A DNA stretch of 15,107 nt from positions 1-15,107 of the forward strand of contig CAZWEZ010000094.1 in the NCBI GenBank assembly GCA_964632795.1, given 5' to 3'. Position 1 is the stretch's first letter; every line of letters starts with the position of its first letter. The notes beneath the pieces are model-generated. The model worked only from the letters and a program-made list of their open reading frames with translations, searched no databases and had not been told where the DNA came from. Made by a program: the position numbers and the translations under genes. This DNA is from CAZWEZ01 sp964632795. Lineage in GTDB: Bacteria > Pseudomonadota > Alphaproteobacteria > Rhodospirillales > 2-02-FULL-58-16. Of this stretch, positions 9,355 through 15,107 are shown piece after piece.

Positions 9355-9625
9355 GTAATACCAAGGTGCACTGATAATGACCCATGGAGACGACTTTCCA
9401 AGGCTTTCGGCTAGGAGCGTGGTCCGCCGTGATGGCGGCCCATCACAAGGGCCGCGCGACGCTGTCCGAAAGCCTTGGAAAGCCGCCGTTCCGGTCGCCT
9501 CGGCGACCCGCCGGAGGGCGTCGGAAAGCCTTGACGATGTCACCGCATCGCCGGCGACTTTCCTCCTACCCGGCGGGACGCCGAGGCGATCTCCATGAGT
9601 CATTATCAGTGCACCTTGGTATAAC
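9355..9625. mobile_element. MITE-like element with 36-bp inverted ends and two internal arms
   Basis: Bases 9355-9390 and 9590-9625 are inverted repeats with only two mismatches (9357/9623 and 9382/9598), including a perfect 24-bp core beginning ATACCAAGGTGCACTGAT. Inside are two more self-complementary arms. Arm 1 has 9394-9410 pairing perfectly with 9466-9482, then AGCGT/ACGCT (9416-9420/9459-9463) and a 7-bp tip hairpin (9435-9455). Arm 2 has 9493-9514 pairing with 9570-9591 (22 bp, one mismatch, one G-T), then GGAAAG/CTTTCC (9524-9529/9558-9563) and a 5-bp tip hairpin (9535-9550). Possible TA target duplications flank CCAAGG...CCTTGG (9359-9360 and 9620-9621), as in IS630/mariner-type insertions. 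There is no transposase, so it would be non-autonomous. Its right end is the base before the bamD ATG. Confidence 0.75.
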
Positions 9626-10429
9626 ATGATGTCCCGCCGTTTGTTCCCGCTGGCCAGGATCGCCGCCGTCCTGGCGCTAATCACCACCGGCGCCTGTTCG
9701 GGCGACGGCGACGACGGCTACCTCGAACGCCCGGTGGACGATATCTACAACGAGGCGATGAGCGCCCTCCAGGCGGGGGAATACGTCACGGCGGCCGCTC
9801 TGTTCGACGAGGTCGAACGCCAGCACCCCTACTCCAACTGGGCGGTCAAGGGACAGTTGATGGCCGCCTACAGCCACTATCAGGCCAACGCCTACGACGA
9901 CGCCATCATCGCGCTCGACCGTTTCATCCAGCTTCATCCGTCCAACCCGGATGCCCCCTACGCCTACTACCTCAAGGGGCTGAGCTTCTACGAGCAGATC
10001 TCGGACGTGACGCGCGACCAGAAGATGACCAGGCTGGCCCTGAGCACGCTCACCGAACTGGTGGCGCGCTTCCCCAACTCCAAGTACGCGCGCGACGCCA
10101 AGCTCAAGATCGACCTGACCCACGACCACCTGGCCGGCAAGGAGATGGAGATCGGCCGCTACTACCTGAACCAGGGCCACTACCTGGCCGCCATCAACCG
10201 CTTCAAGGTGGTGATCGACACCTATCAGACCACCACCCACGTGCCCGAGGCCCTGCACCGCCTGGTCGAGGCCTACCGGGCGCTGGGCATCGACGAAGAG
10301 GCGCGCAAGGTGGCCTCGGTGCTGGGCCACAACTTCCAGGGCAGCGAGTGGTATATCGATTCCTACGAGTTGATCGAGGGACAGAAGATCCGATCCGAGG
10401 AGGAAGAATCCTGGTACAAGTTCTGGTAG
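9626..10429 (+). CDS. bamD: BamD (ComL), outer membrane protein assembly lipoprotein
   Basis: Essential lipoprotein of the BAM complex that works with BamA to fold and insert outer-membrane beta-barrel proteins; anchored to the periplasmic face of the outer membrane (family knowledge). The protein is 267 aa. The N-terminus has a signal peptide (MSRRLFPLAR then a hydrophobic stretch) ending in a lipobox TTGAC, with the lipidated Cys at residue 24. The rest is TPR-like helix pairs typical of BamD: IYNEAMSALQAGEYVTAAALFDEVERQHPYS, AYDDAIIALDRFIQLHPSN, YYLKGLSFYEQI and IGRYYLNQGHYLAAINRFKVV. Starts ATG 9626 and ATG 9629 are equivalent and neither has a nearby ribosome site, because the inverted-repeat element ends at 9625. 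recN follows 13 bases downstream, so they are probably cotranscribed. Confidence 0.96.
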   Translation: MMSRRLFPLARIAAVLALITTGACSGDGDDGYLERPVDDIYNEAMSALQAGEYVTAAALFDEVERQHPYSNWAVKGQLMAAYSHYQANAYDDAIIALDRFIQLHPSNPDAPYAYYLKGLSFYEQISDVTRDQKMTRLALSTLTELVARFPNSKYARDAKLKIDLTHDHLAGKEMEIGRYYLNQGHYLAAINRFKVVIDTYQTTTHVPEALHRLVEAYRALGIDEEARKVASVLGHNFQGSEWYIDSYELIEGQKIRSEEEESWYKFW

Positions 10430-10442
10430 GCGGACGGGTGGG

Positions 10443-12125
10443 ATGCTGCGCAATCTGTCGATTCAAGATGTCGTCCTCATAGACCGCCTGGAGATCGACT
10501 TCCATCCCGGACTGTGCGTGCTGAGCGGCGAGACCGGGGCCGGCAAGTCGATCCTGCTCGACGCCCTGGGGCTGGCCCTGGGGGTCCGCGCCGAGGCCCG
10601 CCTGGTCCGCCACGGCGCCGCCCGGGCGGTGGCCGTCGCCAGCTTCGAGGTCGCCGCCGACCACCCCGCCCGGCGGCTGCTCGGCGAGCACGGCCTCGAG
10701 GATGCCGAGGGGGCCGAGGGGGCGCTAATCCTGCGCCGGGTGCTGGGCGCCGACGGTCGCTCGCGGGCCTTCGTCAACGACCAGCCGGTCAGCGTGTCGC
10801 TGCTGCGCGGCCTCGGCCAGACCCTGGTCGAGACCCACGGCCAGTTCGAGAACCAGCGGCTGCTCGACGTCGCCCTCCACCGCGACCTGCTCGACACTTA
10901 CGGGGGCCTGGCGCCCCTGGTGGCGGAGACCGGCGAGACCTACCGCGCCTGGCGCTTGGCGGCCAAGGCCAGGGCCGCCGCCGCGGCCGAGCTGGAAACC
11001 GCGCGCCACGACGAGGACTTCCTCCGCCACGCCGCCGCCGAGCTCGCCGAGATCGCTCCCAAACCGGGCGAGGAAACCGAACTGGCCGAGGCCCGCTCGG
11101 TCATGATGCACGCCGAGAAGCTGCTCGAGGCGATGAACCAGGCGGCCGCCGAGCTCGACCAGGGCCGCGGCGCCGAGGCCGTGCTGCAGAGCGCCGCGCG
11201 GACCCTGGAACGGGTCGCCGACAAGGCCGCGGGAAGCCTCGACGGGGCCGTCGTGGCGCTGTCCAGGGCCGCCGCCGAAGCCGCCGAGGGCGCCGCCCTG
11301 CTGGCCACCGCGGCCCAGGACATGGAGCTCGACGCGGGGCGCCTGGAGGCGGTCGAAGAACGGCTGTTCGCGCTCCGCGCCCTGGCCCGCAAGCATGCCG
11401 TCGAGGTCGATGCCCTGGCCGCCCTGGGCGAGGAGCTGACCGGAAGGCTGGCGGCGCTGGAGGACGGCGGCGATGCCGTCGAGCGTCTGCGCCGCGACGA
11501 GGCGGCGGCGCGTGAGGCCTACGCCGCCGTCGCCCACCGGTTGGGCGAGGCCCGCGGCGCGGCGGCGGCGCGCTTCGATGGCGCGGTGGATAGCGAACTG
11601 GCGCCGCTGAAGCTGGGCCAGGCCCGGTTCTCGACCGGCATCGAGACCGCCCAGGAGAAGGACTGGGGCGAACGGGGATGGGACCGTGTCGCCTTCCAGG
11701 TGGCGACCAACCCCGGGGTGCCGCCCGGGCCCATCAACCGGATCAGCTCGGGCGGCGAGCTGGCCCGCTTCATGCTCGCCCTCAAGGTGGCCCTGGCCCG
11801 CGCCGATCCGGTGCCGACCATGGTCTTCGACGAGGTGGACCACGGCGTTGGCGGGGCGGTGGCGGCCGCCGTCGGCGACCGGCTGGTCCGCCTGGCCGAC
11901 GACTTCCAGGTCCTGGTGGTCACCCACTCGCCCCAGGTGGCGGCCTGCGGCGGCCACCACTGGCTGGTCTCCAAGTCGGACACCGGGGGCGGCGCGGTGA
12001 CCGCGGTGCGCATGCTGTCCGAGGACGGCAGCCGCGAGGAGATCGCCCGCATGCTGGCCGGCGCCCGGATCACCGACGAGGCCCGCGCCGCCGCCGAGAG
12101 CCTGATCGAGGGGCAGCAGCCTTGA
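10443..12125 (+). CDS. recN: RecN, SMC-like DNA double-strand break repair ATPase
   Basis: SMC-related ATPase that acts early in recombinational repair of double-strand breaks (family knowledge). The protein is 560 aa, the normal RecN length. The N-terminal ATPase half has the Walker A motif GETGAGKS at residues 29-36 and the RecN-typical VETHGQFENQRLLD. Residues about 155-370 are Ala/Glu/Arg/Leu-rich helices fitting the antiparallel coiled coil. The C-terminal half has the ABC signature ISSGGELARFMLALKVAL, Walker B TMVFDEVDHGVGG and the VTHSPQVAA switch region. ATG 10443 is the natural N-terminus (MLRNLSIQDVVLIDRLEIDF) with a weak GGTGGG ribosome site. No LexA box was recognised upstream; it appears to ride on bamD transcription. 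Confidence 0.98.
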   Translation: MLRNLSIQDVVLIDRLEIDFHPGLCVLSGETGAGKSILLDALGLALGVRAEARLVRHGAARAVAVASFEVAADHPARRLLGEHGLEDAEGAEGALILRRVLGADGRSRAFVNDQPVSVSLLRGLGQTLVETHGQFENQRLLDVALHRDLLDTYGGLAPLVAETGETYRAWRLAAKARAAAAAELETARHDEDFLRHAAAELAEIAPKPGEETELAEARSVMMHAEKLLEAMNQAAAELDQGRGAEAVLQSAARTLERVADKAAGSLDGAVVALSRAAAEAAEGAALLATAAQDMELDAGRLEAVEERLFALRALARKHAVEVDALAALGEELTGRLAALEDGGDAVERLRRDEAAAREAYAAVAHRLGEARGAAAARFDGAVDSELAPLKLGQARFSTGIETAQEKDWGERGWDRVAFQVATNPGVPPGPINRISSGGELARFMLALKVALARADPVPTMVFDEVDHGVGGAVAAAVGDRLVRLADDFQVLVVTHSPQVAACGGHHWLVSKSDTGGGAVTAVRMLSEDGSREEIARMLAGARITDEARAAAESLIEGQQP

Positions 12126-14197
12126 GCGGCGGGTTGCGCGAGGTCCCGGTGGACCAGTTGATGCCCCTGGAGGCGGCCATCGAAGCCGATGACCTGGCCG
12201 CCGAGATCGCCGGCCACGACATCGCCTACCACCAGCACGACGCCCCCACCGTGAGCGACGCCGACTACGACGCCCGGCGCCGCCGGCTGGAGGCGATCGA
12301 AGCCAGGTTCCCCGAACTGGCTCGGCCGGCAAGGGTCGGCGCGCCGCCCGCCGCCGGCTTCTCCAAGGTCACCCACGCCCGACCCATGCTGTCGCTGGGC
12401 AACGCGTTTGAGGCCGCCGACGTGGAGGAGTTCCTGGCCCGCATCCGCCGCTTCCTGGGGTTGGCCGAGGACCAGCCGGTGGCCATCGTCGCCGAACCCA
12501 AGATCGACGGGGTCTCGGTGTCGCTGCGCTACCAGCGAGGACGGTTCGTCCACGGGGCGACCCGGGGCGACGGGGCGGTCGGGGAGGACGTCACCGGGAA
12601 CCTCAAAACGCTCGCCGAGGTGCCCCAGCGGTTGGCCGGCAAGGCCCCCGAGATCCTGGAGGTTCGCGGCGAGGTCTACATGACGCGGGACGACTTCAAG
12701 GCCCTCAACGAACGCCAGGAGGCGGCCGGCGACAAGGTCTTCGCCAACCCCCGCAACGCCGCCGCCGGCAGCCTGCGCCAGCTCGATTCCGAGGTCACCG
12801 CGAGACGTCCGCTTTCATTGTTCGCCTACGCCCAGGGAGAGACCGCCCCCAGCGGAAACCATTGGGAATTCCTCCGTCGCCTGCAAGACTGGGGGTTCCG
12901 GGTCAGCCCGCTGATCCGCCCCTGCGCGAACCTGGAAGAGATGCTTCGCTTTCACAACCGACTGGCCGCGGACCGCAGCAATCTGCCCTACGACATCGAC
13001 GGCGTGGTCTACAAGGTGGACCGGCTCGACTGGCAGGAACGGCTGGGCCAGGTCAGCCGCGCCCCGCGCTGGGCCGTCGCCCACAAGTTCCCCGCCGAAC
13101 GGGCGCGGACCCGGATCGTGGACATCCGCATCCAGGTCGGGCGGACCGGCGCCCTGACCCCGGTCGCCGCCCTGCAACCGGTGACCGTGGGCGGCGTCGT
13201 GGTGTCCAGCGCCACGCTCCACAACGAGGACGAGATCGCCCGCAAGGACGTGCGGATCGGCGATACCGTGGTCATCCAGCGGGCCGGCGACGTGATTCCC
13301 CAGGTGGTCTCGGTGGTCGCCGACAAGCGCCCGGCCGACAGCCGGCCTTTCGCATTTCCCGACCGCTGCCCGGAGTGCGGCAGCCTGGCGGTGCGCGAGG
13401 AAGGCGAAGCGGCGCGCCGTTGCTCCGGCGGCCTGGTGTGCCCGGCCCAGGCGGTCGAGCGGCTGCGCCACTTCGTGTCGCGCCACGCCTTCGACCTCGA
13501 GGGCCTGGGCGCCAGGAACATCGAGGCCTTCCACAGGGACGGCCTGATCGCCACCCCCGCCGACATCTTCCGGCTGCCGGAGCGGACCGCGGAGATCCGC
13601 GAGCGCGAGGGCTGGGGCGACAAGTCGGCCGACAACCTGATCGCCGCCATCGCCGAACGAGGCACGATTTCGCTCGAGCGGTTCATCTACGCGCTCGGCA
13701 TCCGCCAGGTGGGGCAGGCGACGGCGCGGCTGCTGGCCAAGCAGTACCTGTCGCTGGATGGCTGGCGGCGGGCGACGGCAGCCGCCGGCGAGGCCGAATC
13801 GGAGGCCTACCGCGAACTGGTCGATATCGACGGCATCGGCCCCTCGGTGGCCGCCGACCTGGTGGCCTTCTTCGCCGAGCCGCACAACCGCGAGGTCCTC
13901 GACGACCTCGAAGGCCTGCTGACGGTGGAGGACTTCAGGGCGCCCGACGCCTCGACTTCGCCGATCGCCGGGCGGACGGTGGTCTTCACCGGGGCGCTGG
14001 AAACCATGAGCCGCAACGAGGCCAAGGCGCGGGCCGAGTCCCTGGGGGCCAAGGTCGCCGGCTCGGTGTCGAGCAAGACCGACTACGTGGTGGCCGGCGC
14101 CGACGCCGGCGCCAAGGCCAGGAAGGCCGCCGAGTTGGGCATCGTCACGCTGAGCGAGCGGGAATGGCTGGCCCTGATCGAAGCTCCGGAAACGTGA
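12122..14197 (+). CDS. ligA: LigA, NAD-dependent DNA ligase
   Basis: Seals nicks in replication and repair using NAD+ (family knowledge). From TTG 12122 it is 691 aa, typical for Alphaproteobacteria. Domain order: Ia domain with HDAPTVSDADYD; adenylation domain with the active-site lysine in KIDG (Lys127) and RGDG; OB-fold around VGRTGALTPVA; a four-cysteine zinc finger (Cys416, 419, 434, 440); helix-hairpin-helix repeats; and a C-terminal BRCT domain from about residue 615 (GRTVVFTGALETMSRNEA). The TTG start was chosen because GAGGGG (12108-12113) sits 8 bases upstream, it overlaps the recN stop as TTGA, and it keeps the VPVDQL segment seen in relatives. Alternatives are GTG 12149 and ATG 12161, which lack a good ribosome site. 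Confidence 0.96.
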   Translation: MSGGLREVPVDQLMPLEAAIEADDLAAEIAGHDIAYHQHDAPTVSDADYDARRRRLEAIEARFPELARPARVGAPPAAGFSKVTHARPMLSLGNAFEAADVEEFLARIRRFLGLAEDQPVAIVAEPKIDGVSVSLRYQRGRFVHGATRGDGAVGEDVTGNLKTLAEVPQRLAGKAPEILEVRGEVYMTRDDFKALNERQEAAGDKVFANPRNAAAGSLRQLDSEVTARRPLSLFAYAQGETAPSGNHWEFLRRLQDWGFRVSPLIRPCANLEEMLRFHNRLAADRSNLPYDIDGVVYKVDRLDWQERLGQVSRAPRWAVAHKFPAERARTRIVDIRIQVGRTGALTPVAALQPVTVGGVVVSSATLHNEDEIARKDVRIGDTVVIQRAGDVIPQVVSVVADKRPADSRPFAFPDRCPECGSLAVREEGEAARRCSGGLVCPAQAVERLRHFVSRHAFDLEGLGARNIEAFHRDGLIATPADIFRLPERTAEIREREGWGDKSADNLIAAIAERGTISLERFIYALGIRQVGQATARLLAKQYLSLDGWRRATAAAGEAESEAYRELVDIDGIGPSVAADLVAFFAEPHNREVLDDLEGLLTVEDFRAPDASTSPIAGRTVVFTGALETMSRNEAKARAESLGAKVAGSVSSKTDYVVAGADAGAKARKAAELGIVTLSEREWLALIEAPET

Positions 14198-14218
14198 CGC
14201 TAGTGGCAAACCTCTCTC

Positions 14219-14247
14219 TTGACCATCGGCGCCCTCGGGATGACAAT
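14219..14247 (+). promoter_or_regulatory. Probable sigma70-type promoter for Crp-family gene
   Basis: TTGACC (14219-14224), a 17-base spacer and GACAAT (14242-14247) match consensus at 5 and 4 of 6 positions with ideal spacing. Transcription would begin near 14254, only about three bases before the ATG at 14257. That predicts an almost leaderless mRNA and fits the absence of a convincing ribosome site. Confidence 0.4.
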
Positions 14248-14256
14248 GCCGTCAAT

Positions 14257-14979
14257 ATGTCTGCCCGAACCTTCACTCCACCCGCCGGCGTCACTCCGTC
14301 CGATCTCGAACGCCTGCGCGTCAACGACCTTCTTATCGGTCTCGACGACAACGACTTCGACGTTTTCGCCAAGCGCTGCGAGTTCGTTCCCTTCACCAAG
14401 GGAGACGTCCTGATCGAGGAAGGGACGAACCAGGACTGCACCTTCCTGGTCATCGAAGGCAACGTCCGCATCGCCCATGGCGAGGCGAGCAACGTCGATA
14501 TCGTCTATCGGGAAATCGGCGAGGGCGGGTGGTTCGGCGAGATCGCCGCCCTCGACAAGGGCCAACGCACGGCTTCCGTCCACGCCCTGAGCGACGGCGT
14601 GGTGGTGATCATGCCCAGGGCGGTGTTCGTCAACCTGATCCTCGAGCACCGCCATATCGCGGTCAAGGTCCTGGAAAGCCTGGCCTCCGTCATCCGGACC
14701 TCCAACAAGCGGTTCTCCGAGGTCAGTTCGTTCTCGGGCGTCCAGCGCGTCTATTTGCAGCTGCTCGACATCGCCACCCCGGATCCGTCGGGGAACGGCA
14801 CCTGGGTCATCAACAACATGCCCTCCCATGAACAGCTTGCGACCCAGGCCATGACGTCGAAGGAGGCGGTCGCCCGGGCGATCAGCCAGATCATCCAGGA
14901 AGGCGTCGCCAAGCGCAGCAGCGGAAAGATCAAGATCCTCAGCCGCGAAGCCCTGAGACAGCTCGCCACCCAGATCTAG
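14257..14979 (+). CDS. Crp/Fnr-family transcription regulator with cyclic-nucleotide-type domain
   Basis: Two-domain transcription factor of 240 aa. Residues about 20-140 form a cyclic-nucleotide-binding beta-roll. The phosphate-binding cassette reads FGEIAALDKGQRTAS, with Glu95 and Arg104 in the spacing of true cNMP-binding cassettes, so cAMP or cGMP binding is plausible but not proven. A dimerisation helix follows (FVNLILEHRHIAVKVLESLASVI), then a C-terminal winged helix-turn-helix around SHEQLATQAMTSKEAVARAISQI. There is no cysteine cluster like that of Fnr. ATG 14257 was chosen by the domain start; GTG 14194 (overlapping the ligA stop as GTGA) and GTG 14203 would add 21 or 18 residues with no obvious domain. 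Regulated genes and the exact subfamily cannot be told from sequence. Confidence 0.9.
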   Translation: MSARTFTPPAGVTPSDLERLRVNDLLIGLDDNDFDVFAKRCEFVPFTKGDVLIEEGTNQDCTFLVIEGNVRIAHGEASNVDIVYREIGEGGWFGEIAALDKGQRTASVHALSDGVVVIMPRAVFVNLILEHRHIAVKVLESLASVIRTSNKRFSEVSSFSGVQRVYLQLLDIATPDPSGNGTWVINNMPSHEQLATQAMTSKEAVARAISQIIQEGVAKRSSGKIKILSREALRQLATQI

Positions 14980-15011
14980 AGCACGTCAGGATTGATTCGA
15001 CTCGCCCGATC

Positions 15012-15051
15012 CATCCTTCGACACGCCGCTTCGCGGCTGCTCAGGATGAGG
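15012..15051 (+). repeat. Intergenic hairpin repeat, copy 1
   Basis: Imperfect palindrome running from CATCCTTCGACAC to GCTCAGGATGAGG. The outer arms CATCCT/AGGATG (15012-15017/15043-15048) and an inner stem GCCGC-TTC-GCGGC (15025-15037) can pair. Short palindromes of this look, with CATCCTTCGA and TCAGGATGAGG ends, are dispersed in many alphaproteobacterial genomes (from general knowledge, not searched here). It lies 32 bases after the regulator gene and may act in mRNA 3' end protection or termination. Confidence 0.65.
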
Positions 15052-15075
15052 CTGTTGTTGAAATTCAAAGGAATT

Positions 15076-15107
15076 CCTCATCCTGAGCAGCGAGCGAAGC
15101 TCGCGTG
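15076..15107 (-). repeat. Intergenic hairpin repeat, copy 2 (inverted, cut by window edge)
   Basis: The first 16 bases (CCTCATCCTGAGCAGC, 15076-15091) are the exact reverse complement of 15036-15051 in copy 1. The inner stem here is GCGAGC-GAA-GCTCGC (15090-15104), different in sequence from copy 1 but still fully paired. The distal CATCCT-type arm should lie just beyond the window. A 24-base AT-rich spacer (15052-15075) separates the two copies. Confidence 0.65.

Noticed and set aside
9351..9374. A 7-codon upstream frame (MRNTKVH) at the left end of the element
   Set aside because: The AGGG directly touches the ATG, too close to serve as its ribosome site; probably chance.
9377..9598. A 73-codon open frame inside the inverted-repeat element
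   Set aside because: It runs through hairpin sequence, has no ribosome site and no recognisable domain; better explained by the repeat.
10725..12332. A 535-codon minus-strand frame opposite recN
   Set aside because: Same GC-bias shadow effect; low-complexity product with no recognisable domain, opposite a clear ATPase gene.

Overview
The window is a high-GC chromosomal segment from an alphaproteobacterium, most likely in or near the Rhodospirillales. That placement is inferred from gene order, protein style and GC-rich codon use; no search was run. It carries the 3' half of the division and cell wall (dcw) cluster, then the outer-membrane and DNA-repair block that often follows it in Alphaproteobacteria. 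All genes are on the + strand, and no phage, defence, CRISPR or tRNA/rRNA genes were seen.

Layout: murG (5' end cut by the window edge) - murC - murB - ddlB - ftsQ - ftsA - ftsZ - lpxC - [395-bp gap with a promoter and a structured repeat] - bamD - recN - ligA - Crp/Fnr-type regulator - [inverted hairpin repeats at the right edge]. The first four junctions (murG/murC, murC/murB, murB/ddlB, ddlB/ftsQ) are all ATGA stop/start overlaps, so these genes are probably translationally coupled. MurC, MurB, Ddl and MurG make the lipid II precursor, FtsQ/A/Z assemble the division machinery, LpxC commits to lipid A synthesis, and BamD assembles outer-membrane proteins. RecN and LigA serve DNA repair and replication. 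recN/ligA overlap as TTGA if the TTG start of ligA is right.

The protein-coding part is ordinary and well conserved. The most interesting part is the non-coding stretch before bamD. A MITE-like element (about 9355-9625) has near-perfect 36-bp terminal inverted repeats and two further internal arms, so it could fold into a three-way junction. It ends on the base before the bamD start codon. A good sigma70-like promoter lies upstream of it, so the element should be transcribed as the bamD leader. The only Shine-Dalgarno-like sequence (AGGGA) lies on the far side of the element, and folding of the outer stem would bring it next to the AUG. Other items worth a look are the GTAACAA repeats and hairpin between ftsZ and lpxC, a promoter that would give the Crp-type regulator an almost leaderless mRNA, and two oppositely oriented hairpin repeats with compensatory stem changes at the right edge.
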